64,000 bases of DNA from Pigmentiphaga sp. H8 (GCF_003854895.1 NZ_CP033966.1:5580001-5644000), one strand, 5' to 3'; positions 1 to 8,955 are shown, counted from the first letter of the stretch. Made by a program: numbers and translations. Notes: generated by a model from the sequence alone, not told the origin.

Positions 1-459
1 CGAACGCTTGCGGGAAAGCTTGACCACGTCGTCCAGGCTCGCCAGGGAAGAGGAGGCACCCACCACCAGGGTCAGCGGCGAGGTCACCACCATGGAGACG
101 CCGGCCACATCCTTCCCGGCATCATAGGGCAGATCCTTGTAAAGGCTGGGAGCCAGCGTATACGACGTATAGACGAACTGCAGCGTGTAGCCATCGGCGG
201 CTGAATTGAGCATGGCGCTGGTGGCCACGATGCCGCTGGCCCCGGTGCGGTTCTCGACCACCACGTTCTGGCCAAGCACCTTGCCCAAGGGCTCGGCAAT
301 GATGCGCGCATAGGTGTCGGTCGACCCCCCAGGCGGCGAGCCGACCAGCAGGCGCAGCGGCCGCGACGGGAAATCCGCCGCCGTATCGGCCGCCGTCGCC
401 GCGCTTCCAAGGGTGATCGAGAGTCCCGCCAGCATGGCGCCCAGCATTCGTATCGGCAT
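1..459 (-). CDS. Bug-family (TTT) periplasmic solute-binding protein, C-terminal part outside window
   Basis: Partial gene: 153 codons are visible and the frame is still open at base 1. The ATG at 459 follows GGAGACACC, a good ribosome-binding site. A signal peptide (residues 1 to about 24) precedes the Bug hallmarks: FPSRPLRLLVGSPPGGSTD, VVVENRTGASG and the ADGYTLQF segment. Bug receptors bind carboxylates or other small organic ligands in the periplasm; the ligand cannot be told from sequence. It is transcribed divergently from the ThDP enzyme at 671, and the 211 bp between them hold a perfect 22-bp palindrome, so the two may share control. Confidence 0.9.
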   Translation of the reverse strand, partial: MPIRMLGAMLAGLSITLGSAATAADTAADFPSRPLRLLVGSPPGGSTDTYARIIAEPLGKVLGQNVVVENRTGASGIVATSAMLNSAADGYTLQFVYTSYTLAPSLYKDLPYDAGKDVAGVSMVVTSPLTLVVGASSSLASLDDVVKLSRKRS

Positions 460-568
460 CGGTGTCTCCTTTCGCCTGGTTTCGTCGCGGCCATGCACCG
501 CCGCTGCGTGGAGCGGATCATAAGAACCCGCTGGGCGGGAGGACAACGAAAAACCACCCCGCCGGCCT

Positions 569-590
569 CGAAATCACATATGTGATTTCG
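569..590. promoter_or_regulatory. Perfect 22-bp palindrome, probable operator in divergent promoter region
   Basis: The arms CGAAATCACAT (569-579) and ATGTGATTTCG (580-590) are exact reverse complements with no spacer. It lies between the divergent starts at 459 and 671, where a dimeric repressor or activator would be expected. No regulator gene is adjacent inside the window, so the cognate protein is unknown; a GntR-type protein is a guess only. Confidence 0.6.
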
Positions 591-670
591 TCCGATGCCT
601 GGCATCAAACCCGTCCGCGGCGGCGGCTCGCGATCTACAGTCCCGATCTCGACAGCCCGACCGCCCGATC

Positions 671-2245
671 ATGACCAACCATCCCGTCCCTTCCGGCGCC
701 GATGTCCTGTGCGACACCCTGCTCGACCACGACATCGACACCTGCTTCGCCAATCCCGGCACATCCGAAATGCATTTCGTCGCCGCGCTCGACCGCAAGC
801 CGGCCATGCGTTGCGTGCTGGGCCTGTTCGAGGGCGTCGTCACCGGCGCCGCCGACGGATACGCCCGCATGGCCGACAAGCCGGCGGCCACCTTGCTCCA
901 CCTGGGGCCGGGGCTGGCGAACGGCCTGGCCAACTTGCACAACGCGCGGCGGGCCGGCTCCCCTGTCGTCAACATCGTCGGCGACCACGCACGCCACCAT
1001 CTGCCCTACGACGCGCCGCTCACGTCGGACATCGAGACGCTGGCGCGCCCCATGTCGGCCTGGGTCCGCACCATCTCCGACCCCGCCCGGGTCCACTCCG
1101 ATACCGCCACGGCCATCGCGGCCGCACGCCATGCGCCGGGGCGCATCGCGACACTGATCCTGCCCGCCGACATCGCCTGGTCCGATGCCGCCGCCAGCCA
1201 AACCGTGGCCGCATCCCCCGACACGCCGTGCCTGCCCGCGCCCGAGACCATGCGGGAGGCGGTCGAGCGGTTGCGCAACGGCAAGCGCACCCTGCTGATG
1301 CTGGGAGGCCGGGCGCTGCGCGCCGCGCCGCTCGCCACCGCCAGCCGCATTGCCCAGGGCTGCGGCGCCCGCCTGCTCGCACCGCAGTCCAACGGCCGCG
1401 TCGAACGCGGCGCCGGCCGGGTAACGCTGGACAGAGTGCCGTTCGGCGTCGATTCGGCGCTTCGGATCTTGGCCGACGCCGAGCAGATCATCCTGATCGG
1501 CGCACGCTCCCCGGTGGCCTTCTTCGCCTATCCAGGCAAGCCCAGCAGCCTGCTTCCCGCCGGCTGCGAAGTCATCGGACTGGCGACCGACGAACAGGAC
1601 CCCGTGGCAACGCTCGACTGGCTGGCCGATGAACTGGGCTTGGGCGTCGCGCCGCATCCCCTGCTGGAAGCGCCGGGCGCCGGCCCCATGCCATCGGGTG
1701 GCCTGACGCCCGCCGCCCTCATCACCGCCCTGGGGCGCCTGCTGCCTGAACACGCGATCCTGTGCGACGAATCCGTGTCGTCGGGGCGCGACCTGTTCGA
1801 ACAGACCCGCGGCGCCGCGCCCCACGACTACCTCCAGATCACCGGCGGCGCCATCGGTTCCGGGCTGCCCATGGCAACCGGCGCGGCCATCGCGTGCCCC
1901 GGCCGCCGCGTCGTCTGCCTGCAGGCCGACGGCAGCGGCATGTACACGTTGCAGGCCCTGTGGACCCAGGCGCGCGAGCGCCTGGATGTCGTCACCATCA
2001 TCCTGTCCAACCGCCGCTACGCCATTCTTCATGCCGAACTCAGGCACGTCGGCGCCGGCACGGCGGGCGAAAACGCCCGCCGCATGCTGGACCTGGACGA
2101 CCCCGCGCTGGACTGGGTCGACCTGGCCCGCGGCATGGGGGTGGAAGGCGTGGCGGTGCAAACGGTCGAATCGTTCGCGGCCGCGCTGCGATCGGCCCTG
2201 ACATGCCGCGGCCCATTCCTGATCGAAGCCCGACTGGAGGCCTGA
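671..2245 (+). CDS. Thiamine diphosphate-dependent enzyme (acetolactate synthase / benzoylformate decarboxylase-like)
   Basis: A 524-residue protein with the ThDP enzyme layout: N-terminal PYR domain with NPGTSE (28-33) and the cofactor-activating Glu54 in GLFEGVVTGAADGYAR, a shortened central domain, and a C-terminal PP domain with the Mg/ThDP motif ADGSGMYTLQALW ending at SNRRY. The length is below typical biosynthetic acetolactate synthase (about 560-590). No regulatory small subunit follows, which argues for a catabolic 2-oxo-acid decarboxylase or carboligase rather than IlvB. It heads a same-strand run with a Bug receptor, a DUF6282 hydrolase, a CobW-type GTPase and an SDR. The substrate is unknown. 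Confidence 0.85.
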   Translation: MTNHPVPSGADVLCDTLLDHDIDTCFANPGTSEMHFVAALDRKPAMRCVLGLFEGVVTGAADGYARMADKPAATLLHLGPGLANGLANLHNARRAGSPVVNIVGDHARHHLPYDAPLTSDIETLARPMSAWVRTISDPARVHSDTATAIAAARHAPGRIATLILPADIAWSDAAASQTVAASPDTPCLPAPETMREAVERLRNGKRTLLMLGGRALRAAPLATASRIAQGCGARLLAPQSNGRVERGAGRVTLDRVPFGVDSALRILADAEQIILIGARSPVAFFAYPGKPSSLLPAGCEVIGLATDEQDPVATLDWLADELGLGVAPHPLLEAPGAGPMPSGGLTPAALITALGRLLPEHAILCDESVSSGRDLFEQTRGAAPHDYLQITGGAIGSGLPMATGAAIACPGRRVVCLQADGSGMYTLQALWTQARERLDVVTIILSNRRYAILHAELRHVGAGTAGENARRMLDLDDPALDWVDLARGMGVEGVAVQTVESFAAALRSALTCRGPFLIEARLEA

Positions 2246-2289
2246 CCGCCGCGCTTCATTCCCCCGCTCGACTATCCACCGGAGACACC

Positions 2290-3270
2290 ATGCCCTCTAC
2301 CCACCGATCTTTCATGCCGCGACATGCCGCACGACTGCTCGCCGCCTTCCTGCTGCCCATCGCGGCCTTCGCCCAGGACTCCTATCCGGCCAAGCCGGTA
2401 CAGATCATCGTCTCGTGGGCGGCCGGCGGCAGCATCGACACCATGGCGCGAGGCTTCGCCCGCGCCATGAGCCAGGAGCTTGGCCAACCCGTCGTGGTCG
2501 AGAACCGCGACGGCGCGTCAGGCATGAGAGGCACGGCCGCCACCGTATCCGCCCCGCCGGACGGCTATGTACTGAACTTCGGCCCGATCACGCCCATCAC
2601 CAATGCCCTGCACCTGATGAGCAAGCCGGCCTACGGCGTGGATTCGCTCGAATACGTCTGCCAGGTCTTCGAGAACCGCTTCGCGATCGCGGTCCCGCAG
2701 AACTCGCCCTACAAGACGCTGCAGGATCTGTACGCCGCCATCCAGGCCTCGCCTGGCAAGCTGAGCTACGGCCATCTGGGCGTGGGTAGCATCACGCACC
2801 TGTCCCTGGAGACCGCGATCCAGGGCCGCGGCTTCTCCGTCACCGGCGTTCCCTACCGCGGCGAAACCCCAATGTTCCTCGACCTGCAGACCGCGAGGCT
2901 GGACTTCGGGGTCGTCACCGTGGGCAGCACGCTGGCGACCTCCCGTCCGGTGCGCATGCTGGCCATCATCAGCGACCGCCGCCATCCCGAGATACCCGAC
3001 GTACCCACACTGAAGGAACTGGGACTGCCATCGCTGCAGCCGGCGCTGGTCGGACTGATGGCTCCCAGGGCCACGCCTGCCCCCGTGCTGGCGAAACTCG
3101 AACGCGCGTGCAAGAACGCGGTGAAAACCGACGTCATGCAGGCCGCGGTCAAGATGCTGCGCGACGAGATCGTCTACAAGGACCGCAAGGCCTTCACGGC
3201 CAGCGTGATGCGCGATTACGAGGAAAAAGGCGCGCTGGTCAAACGGCTCGCCATCCCCGCGCAGAACTGA
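2290..3270 (+). CDS. Bug-family (TTT) periplasmic solute-binding protein
   Basis: 326 residues from the ATG at 2290, which follows GGAGACACC; the frame is open further upstream, but that part is a shadow of the preceding enzyme. The signal peptide ends near AAFAQ (about residue 29). Bug motifs are YPAKPVQIIVSWAAGGSID, VVVENRDGASG and PPDGYVLNF. It begins 44 bp after the ThDP enzyme and 54 bp before the DUF6282 gene, so it is probably the receptor for the substrate of this operon. No TctA/TctB membrane genes accompany it. Confidence 0.9.
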   Translation: MPSTHRSFMPRHAARLLAAFLLPIAAFAQDSYPAKPVQIIVSWAAGGSIDTMARGFARAMSQELGQPVVVENRDGASGMRGTAATVSAPPDGYVLNFGPITPITNALHLMSKPAYGVDSLEYVCQVFENRFAIAVPQNSPYKTLQDLYAAIQASPGKLSYGHLGVGSITHLSLETAIQGRGFSVTGVPYRGETPMFLDLQTARLDFGVVTVGSTLATSRPVRMLAIISDRRHPEIPDVPTLKELGLPSLQPALVGLMAPRATPAPVLAKLERACKNAVKTDVMQAAVKMLRDEIVYKDRKAFTASVMRDYEEKGALVKRLAIPAQN

Positions 3271-3324
3271 CGACACAAGGGAAACGGCCCCGCCGCCTCG
3301 CCCCAACCACGACAGGAGACAAGC

Positions 3325-4290
3325 ATGACCGACGCTTCCACCCTGCACGAGCGCTACGTGCAAGGCCCTTTCGATCTGACCGACTGCGTGGACCTGCACG
3401 TGCATTCGGCGCCCTGCCTGTTTCCCCGCCTGGGAGACGACCTCGACATGGCGCGGCGGGCGCGCGACGCCGGCATGCGCGCCATTGCGCTCAAGAGTCA
3501 TCACGAAAACACGGTTTCTCGCGCCTATCATGCGCAGACGGTGGTGCCCGGCCTGCAGGTCATCGGCGGAGTCACGCTCAACCAATGCGTGGGCGGCGTC
3601 AACCCCGCGGCCGTCGAAGCCGCCTTCATGCTGGGCGGCCGCATCGTCTGGGGGCCGACCGGGCACGCCTGCTACCACGGCACCATTACCGGCGAATTCG
3701 GCAAATGGGGCGTACCCGGCATGGTGCTTCCCGGCAGCGAACGCGGTGGTGTCACCGTGCTCGATGCCGACGGCCGGCTCACGCCGGAAATCCTAGAGAT
3801 CCTGGACCTGGTCAAGCAGTACGACGCGCTGTTCTGCACTGCCCACCTCAGCCCCGAGGAAATCTCGCTCATCGTCGACCGTTGCGCGCAGATCGGCGCG
3901 CGCGTGCTGGTCAACCATATCTACTACTTTCCCCGCGTCGACATCGATTACGCCGAGGACATCACCCGCCGTGGCGCCTGCATCGAACTGTGCTCGACCT
4001 TGCTCATACCCTCGCGGCACCGCAAGGAGCTGCGCTACGACTACGAGCTGATGGCCGAGACCATCAAGCGCGTGGGCGCCGCGCGCTGCGTCATGTCGAC
4101 CGACGGCGGCGGCATGATCTCGGGCCTGTTTCCGGACGAACAGTTCCGCATGTTCGGCCAGCGCCTGCAGGGCTATGACGTGCCCTTGGCCGACATCTAC
4201 CGCATGATGCGCGACAACCCCACCGAACTCGCGGCACTCGGGCAGGACCGGTCACCGCTCGGTCCGCCGGTGCGCCCGGAAGCGGCATGA
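3325..4290 (+). CDS. DUF6282 family protein, predicted metal-dependent hydrolase
   Basis: 321 residues. The N-terminus has the metallohydrolase-like motif DLHVHSAP (His25, His27) followed by ARDAGMRAIALKSHHENT, characteristic of DUF6282. Further likely metal-site segments are TAHLSPEE and VMSTDGGG near residue 260. No reaction is established for this family; similarity to the amidohydrolase/PHP type suggests hydrolysis or decarboxylation of a ring or amide substrate. AGGAGACAAGC precedes the ATG. Its last four bases (ATGA) contain the start of the CobW-type GTPase, so the two are translationally coupled. Confidence 0.8.
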   Translation: MTDASTLHERYVQGPFDLTDCVDLHVHSAPCLFPRLGDDLDMARRARDAGMRAIALKSHHENTVSRAYHAQTVVPGLQVIGGVTLNQCVGGVNPAAVEAAFMLGGRIVWGPTGHACYHGTITGEFGKWGVPGMVLPGSERGGVTVLDADGRLTPEILEILDLVKQYDALFCTAHLSPEEISLIVDRCAQIGARVLVNHIYYFPRVDIDYAEDITRRGACIELCSTLLIPSRHRKELRYDYELMAETIKRVGAARCVMSTDGGGMISGLFPDEQFRMFGQRLQGYDVPLADIYRMMRDNPTELAALGQDRSPLGPPVRPEAA

Positions 4291-5384
4291 ACTCGCCCGC
4301 GCCGCTCCATAGGGAGAACGCCGCCCCGCGCACTCCCGTCACCGTGCTGACGGGATTCCTCGGATCGGGCAAGACCACGCTGCTCAATCGCATCCTGACC
4401 GAGCGTCACGGCCAGCGCATCGCGGTCATCGAAAACGAGTTCGGGCCGGAGAGCATAGACACCGACCTGCTCGTGCGGGAAGCCAGCGAAGAAATCGTCG
4501 AGATGAGCAACGGCTGCCTGTGCTGCTCGGTGCGCGGCGACCTCGCGCGCGTGCTGGAAGACCTCGCCCTGCGCCGCGCGCGGGACGAACTGCGCTTCGA
4601 CCGGGTAGTCATCGAGACCACGGGCATGGCCGACCCCGGGCCCGTGGCGCAGACCATCTTTCTCGAACCCGGCGTGGCCGCCGCCTACCGCCTGGACGCC
4701 ATACTGACCGTGATCGACGCCTGCCACGGCCTTCCCACGCTCGCCGCCCATCCCGAAGCGCGCGCGCAGGTCGGCTATGCCGACCGCCTCCTGGTCTCCA
4801 AGACGGACCTGGTCCAGGCTGCCGACCTGCCGGAACTGGCCGATGCGCTGGCGCGCATCAATCCGCGCGCGCCCATCTTATGGATGCGGCAAGGCCGGGC
4901 CAATCTCGACGAACTGCTGGACGTGGGCGCGTTCGATGCGGCCTCGGTATTGCGCGAGCACACCGCCGAGCGGGACGCGCATGGCAAGAACCCTGGCCAT
5001 GATCCCGGCGATTGCCACCATCATGGGCACGAGGCCGCGCACGTGCGCAACGGCGAACACACACCCGACGTCGCCTCCTTCGCCTTCACCACCGATCGTC
5101 CTTTCGACGCGGACCGCCTGGAACAGCTGCTGTCCGCCCTCGCGGAGGGGCTGGGCGTCGACCTCTACCGTTGCAAGGGCGTGCTGTGGGTGGAAGGCGA
5201 AGCGCGCCAGGTCGTCGTGCAGGCGGTCCAGCTGACGATCGCCGTCGATCGGGGCGCGCCGTGGGGCACGATGCCCCGGCGCAGCAGGCTGGTCTTCATC
5301 GGCCGAGACCTGCCGGCCGACGCGATACGCGACAGCCTGGCGCGTTGCCTGGTGGAAAGCGCCGATCAGCTCGTCCCGGGCTGA
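4287..5384 (+). CDS. CobW/G3E-family GTPase, putative metallochaperone
   Basis: 365 residues. The P-loop is GFLGSGKTTLLN (from residue 23), the metal-binding CxCC motif is NGCLCC (Cys77, 79, 80), and the base-specificity motif is SKTDL. A His-rich insert (HGKNPGHDPGDCHHHGHE, around 230-248) precedes the CobW C-terminal domain. Family members deliver Zn or Co to client enzymes using GTP. The start overlaps the stop of the DUF6282 hydrolase by ATGA, so that hydrolase is the obvious client candidate; this is inference. Confidence 0.88.
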   Translation: MNSPAPLHRENAAPRTPVTVLTGFLGSGKTTLLNRILTERHGQRIAVIENEFGPESIDTDLLVREASEEIVEMSNGCLCCSVRGDLARVLEDLALRRARDELRFDRVVIETTGMADPGPVAQTIFLEPGVAAAYRLDAILTVIDACHGLPTLAAHPEARAQVGYADRLLVSKTDLVQAADLPELADALARINPRAPILWMRQGRANLDELLDVGAFDAASVLREHTAERDAHGKNPGHDPGDCHHHGHEAAHVRNGEHTPDVASFAFTTDRPFDADRLEQLLSALAEGLGVDLYRCKGVLWVEGEARQVVVQAVQLTIAVDRGAPWGTMPRRSRLVFIGRDLPADAIRDSLARCLVESADQLVPG

Positions 5385-5484
5385 CGGCGCATGGCCTCGG
5401 CGCCAAAGAATTCGCGCCTCCCCCCGGATTATGATCGGAAGATCCATGCACGGCCGCCCACGGCCCGCTCCAGGGAGACACCCC

Positions 5485-6252
5485 ATGCTGCTTCAGGACA
5501 AGACCGCCATCGTCTACGGCGCCGCCGGCCACATCGGCAGCCAGGTCGCCCGCACCTTCGCCCGGGAAGGCGCGCGGCTATTTCTTGCCGGCCGCACGCC
5601 CGACGGGCTGCGGGCACTGGCACGCGAACTCGGCGCGGACTGGGCGACGCTGGACGTGCTGGACGAGGCCGCGGTCGATCGCCACGCCGCCGAGGTCGCG
5701 GCGAAGGCCGGCCGCATCGACATCAGCCTGAACGCCGCCAGCATCCGTGGCGACCTGCAGGGCACGCCGCTACTGGACATGCCCCTGGCCGATTTCATGG
5801 CCCCGGTGGAAACGGGCGTGCGCGCCCATTTCCTGACGATGCGCGGCGCGGCCCGGCATATGGTCCGGCAGGGGCGGGGCGTCATCCTGGCGCTGTCGGC
5901 GACGTCGGCCGGCCTGTCGGGCCGGGACCGGGTCTATCACAAGACGGGCGGATTCGCCGTTGCCTGCACGGCCATCGAAGCCATGGTCCGGACCTTCGCC
6001 GGTGAACTGGGACGGCACGGCGTGCGCGTCGTCTGTCTGCGGTCGGACGCGCTGCCCGAGACCTGGCCACCCGAAGCCCAGGTCGAATATCGCGAGACCC
6101 GGGACTACATGGACGCCGGAACGGCGCTGGGGCGCCTGCCGCGGATCGCCGAGGTGGCGGATGCGGCGGCCTTCGCGGCATCCGACCGCGCGGGCGCGAT
6201 GACGGGCGCCATCGTCAACCTGACCTGCGGGTCCATCATGGATGCGGACTGA
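5485..6252 (+). CDS. SDR-fold protein lacking the YxxxK catalytic pair
   Basis: 255 residues from the ATG at 5485, preceded by GGGAGACACCCC. The Rossmann dinucleotide motif is YGAAGHIG and the NNAG motif is degenerate (NAAS). Counting back from the conserved helix end GELG, the catalytic Tyr and Lys positions hold Phe and Cys (FAVAC); the nearby YHK does not fit the spacing. The protein may bind NAD(P) without normal SDR chemistry, or act as an unusual reductase. It lies 100 bp after the CobW gene on the same strand and ends 8 bp from a convergent, apparently normal SDR. Confidence 0.8.
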   Translation: MLLQDKTAIVYGAAGHIGSQVARTFAREGARLFLAGRTPDGLRALARELGADWATLDVLDEAAVDRHAAEVAAKAGRIDISLNAASIRGDLQGTPLLDMPLADFMAPVETGVRAHFLTMRGAARHMVRQGRGVILALSATSAGLSGRDRVYHKTGGFAVACTAIEAMVRTFAGELGRHGVRVVCLRSDALPETWPPEAQVEYRETRDYMDAGTALGRLPRIAEVADAAAFAASDRAGAMTGAIVNLTCGSIMDAD

Positions 6253-6260
6253 CGCCGCCG

Positions 6261-6998
6261 TCAGTTCCCCTCGGCCGCCGCGATGTCCCGTCCGCCGCAC
6301 ACGAACAGGTTCTGCCCGGTGACGTAAGACGTCTCGTCCCGCAGGAAGAACATGGCGGCGTTGGCCACGTCCTCGGGCCGCGCCACCCGCCCCATGGGAA
6401 TCGAGGCCTCCAGCGCCTGGGCCTGTGGCGAGCCGGCGGGATGATAGACCCGCAGCATGGGCGTATCCACCGGCCCCGGGCTGACGACATTGACGTTGAT
6501 GCCGTGCGGCGCCAGCTCGACCGCCAGAGCCCGGGCCATGCCCAGGATGCCGGACTTCACCGCGCCGTAGAGCGAACTGCGCGCGCGTCCCAGGCTGACC
6601 CGGCTGCCCAGCAGCACGATGTGGCCGTGCCGCCGTGCCTTCATGACCGGGACCACGAGGCCGATGCATTGCATGGCCGCGCGCAGGTGCAGATGCACGA
6701 TGCGGTCGAAACCCTGGGCGTCGAAGTCCTCGACCGGCGCCATGTGCGGGATTCCCGCGCAATGCACGAAGCCCGTCACGCGGTGCTGGCCCAGGACGGC
6801 CTCGAATGCCTCGCGCGTGGCCCGGGCGTCCGTCAGGTCGACGATCCGGTCGATGGCGCCCAGCGGCGCCGCGGACGGCCGGTCGGACAGGTTGACCACC
6901 CTGCCGCCCTCGGCCAGCACGCGCCGGGCCAGGGCCGCGCCTATCCCGCCGCTGGCCCCGGTGATCACCGTCACGCCGTCACCGGCTGGCGCGGCCAC
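6261..6998 (-). CDS. Short-chain dehydrogenase/reductase
   Basis: 245 residues from a GTG at 6998; the strong AGGAGGGG just upstream selects this start over a longer reading. The nucleotide-binding motif is TGASGGIG, the active-site Ser lies in GSRVSLG, and the catalytic Tyr/Lys are in YGAVK. The C-terminus has the usual PEDVANAAMFFLRDE and SYVTGQNLFVCGG. It is a typical classical SDR, probably oxidising or reducing a hydroxyl of a catabolic intermediate. The start overlaps the upstream amidohydrolase-like gene by 20 bp, so the two are co-translated. Confidence 0.88.
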   Translation of the reverse strand: MAAPAGDGVTVITGASGGIGAALARRVLAEGGRVVNLSDRPSAAPLGAIDRIVDLTDARATREAFEAVLGQHRVTGFVHCAGIPHMAPVEDFDAQGFDRIVHLHLRAAMQCIGLVVPVMKARRHGHIVLLGSRVSLGRARSSLYGAVKSGILGMARALAVELAPHGINVNVVSPGPVDTPMLRVYHPAGSPQAQALEASIPMGRVARPEDVANAAMFFLRDETSYVTGQNLFVCGGRDIAAAEGN

Positions 6999-7881
6999 CT
7001 TGCCCCTCCTGGCCGGGGCCGGGCAGGCCGAACACCCGCACCGCGTTCTCGCCCAGCGTCTTGCGGAAACTCGTGTCCGACAGCGGCAGCTGCATGTACG
7101 CATCCAGGCAGGCATCGATCTCCCGCACCGGATACCCCGATCCGTACATCATCTGGTCCTGCAGGAAGCCGTTGGCCGCCTGGACCAGCAGGTCTCCCCC
7201 CGGCATGAAGAGATAGGCATCGGCCGACACGTACACGTTCTCGTGGCGATAGGCCACGCCCAGCAGTTCCGCGAAGAAGGGCCAGCAGGCGTGTCCGGCG
7301 ACGATGGACAGGTTGGGAAAATCCCGCGCCACGCCCTGGATGTAGCGCGGATGGGTGTCCTCGATCTCGGGTCCGGCGAACGGCCCCGACATCAGTACCA
7401 CCGGTACCTTGCGGTCGTCGCACAGCTCGTACAGCGGATACAGGCGCCGGTCGTCCCAGTGCGTGGCGAGCGCGCTGCGCGTGGGCGCGATGTGGATGCC
7501 GCGCAGGCCCAGTTCGTCGATGGCCCGCCGGGTTTCCTCCAGGGGGTCGCCGAAATCCCCGCCGACGTCGATGCCCGCGACGCCCGACAGCCGATCGGGA
7601 TGGGCATGGACCACCTCGGCGATATGGTCGTTGGACACGTCGCTGCGCGGCGATCCTCCCGCGGCCGGCACCACCCGGTGCACGCACAGCATCCGGTCCA
7701 CGCCGGCGCGGTCAGCCTCCTGGAAGAACAGCTCCACCGAGGCGTTCAGATAGGACGGCGGGATCGTCTTCATGCCCAGATGGCCACCGAAGAACTTCAG
7801 GTGATCCGGCGTGAAATAGGTCAGGATCTCCTTGGTAGGCGGCCGGGCCCGCAGGTCCACGACATGGTATCCGTCTCGCAT
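6979..7881 (-). CDS. Amidohydrolase 2-family protein with altered metal site
   Basis: 300 residues resembling the ACMSD/amidohydrolase 2 group: N-terminal strand, central ELGLRGIHIAP, IVAGHACWPF and a C-terminal GSGYPVREID. The canonical N-terminal DxHxH motif reads DLRARP here, so both first metal-binding His are Arg, and the usual GSDWP Asp is Gly. One His (GHA) remains. It may therefore be metal-free, bind metal differently, or be non-catalytic. It sits between a Bug receptor gene (32 bp upstream) and an SDR (20-bp overlap) in one minus-strand operon that begins at 8882. Confidence 0.8.
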   Translation of the reverse strand: MRDGYHVVDLRARPPTKEILTYFTPDHLKFFGGHLGMKTIPPSYLNASVELFFQEADRAGVDRMLCVHRVVPAAGGSPRSDVSNDHIAEVVHAHPDRLSGVAGIDVGGDFGDPLEETRRAIDELGLRGIHIAPTRSALATHWDDRRLYPLYELCDDRKVPVVLMSGPFAGPEIEDTHPRYIQGVARDFPNLSIVAGHACWPFFAELLGVAYRHENVYVSADAYLFMPGGDLLVQAANGFLQDQMMYGSGYPVREIDACLDAYMQLPLSDTSFRKTLGENAVRVFGLPGPGQEGQGGRASR

Positions 7882-7913
7882 TTTTTTCTACACTCCTCAA
7901 ATGTCGGTTCGCG

Positions 7914-8882
7914 CTAATCGGCCGTGATCGACGCCGATTGAATCAAGTTGCCCCATTTGCCCGTTTCGCTGGAGATGAACGCGGTCAGCGCGTCCCCGGT
8001 TACCGACCGGGGCTCCACCGCCAGTTGCTGCATCCGCTCGCGCATGCTATCGGACTCCATGATCTTCCTGAGCGTCGTGCGCAGCTTGTCCAATACGTCG
8101 GCGGGCGTGTTCGCCGGCGCCATGATGACGTTCCACGAGCTGGCGGAATACTCGGGAAACCCCACCTCGGCCAGCGTCGGCACGTCCGGCAGCAGCGGCG
8201 AGCGCTTGTCGCCGACCAGCGCGAGGATCTTCAGCAGGCCCGACTTGTGCATCGTCATCGCGGTGGGCAGCACGTCCACGCAGAACTCCGCCTCGCCCGC
8301 CGCGATCGCCGCCAGCGCGGGGCCCGCCCCCTTGTAGGGCACGTGCACCGTGTCCAGCTTGTACGTGCGCACGAACAGCTCCGAGGCCAGGTGGCTGGGC
8401 GACCCCACGCCCGACGACGCATAGTTCACCTTGCCCGGATGCTTGCGTAGGTAGTCGATCAGCGCGGGCGCGGAATCCGGCTCGAACTTGGGAGAACGCA
8501 GCAGCACCATCTGGGTGCTGGAGATCTGGATGATGGGCACGAAGTCGCGCTGCACGTCGTAGGGAAGCTTCTTGTACAGCGAGGGATTGATGGCCAGCGC
8601 GGCGCTGGTCAGCAACAGGGTGTAGCCATCCGGCCTGGCGCGCGCGGCCTGCTCGGTCCCCACGACGCTGCCGGCGCCGCCCTTGTTCTCCACCACCACG
8701 GCCTGCCCCAGCTCGGCCGTCAGCCGCGGCGCGATGATGCGGGCAAGCACGTCGTTCAACCCGCCCACCGCGAACGGCACCACCATCTTGATGGGACGAT
8801 CGGGATAGCCGGCGGCGCTTGCCGTGCCGGCTCCCAACAGCGCGACGAGAATCGCCGCGCAAAGACTCGACTGCCGGTTCAT
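7914..8882 (-). CDS. Bug-family (TTT) periplasmic solute-binding protein
   Basis: 322 residues with a signal peptide ending near GTASAAG (about residue 24). Motifs are YPDRPIKMVVPFAVGG, VVVENKGGAGS, RPDGYTLLL and LPDVPTLAEVG. First gene of the operon receptor / amidohydrolase-like / SDR. Its upstream region has a minus-strand TATAAT hexamer (8933-8938) and a 43-bp element shared with the dioxygenase operon promoter at 12.7 kb, so it is probably controlled by the AraC protein encoded at 12887. Confidence 0.92.
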   Translation of the reverse strand: MNRQSSLCAAILVALLGAGTASAAGYPDRPIKMVVPFAVGGLNDVLARIIAPRLTAELGQAVVVENKGGAGSVVGTEQAARARPDGYTLLLTSAALAINPSLYKKLPYDVQRDFVPIIQISSTQMVLLRSPKFEPDSAPALIDYLRKHPGKVNYASSGVGSPSHLASELFVRTYKLDTVHVPYKGAGPALAAIAAGEAEFCVDVLPTAMTMHKSGLLKILALVGDKRSPLLPDVPTLAEVGFPEYSASSWNVIMAPANTPADVLDKLRTTLRKIMESDSMRERMQQLAVEPRSVTGDALTAFISSETGKWGNLIQSASITAD

Positions 8883-8955
8883 GCTGCCTCCTTGCGAACG
8901 GGTGACACGGGCGTACCCGGGAACTGAGGCGGATTATAGGAATGGGGCCGAGGCC

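Noticed and set aside
635..2161. 508-codon open frame antisense to the ThDP enzyme
   Set aside because: It has no recognisable domain, is dominated by Gly/Arg/Ala/Val typical of GC-rich antisense frames, and the other strand encodes a clear enzyme.
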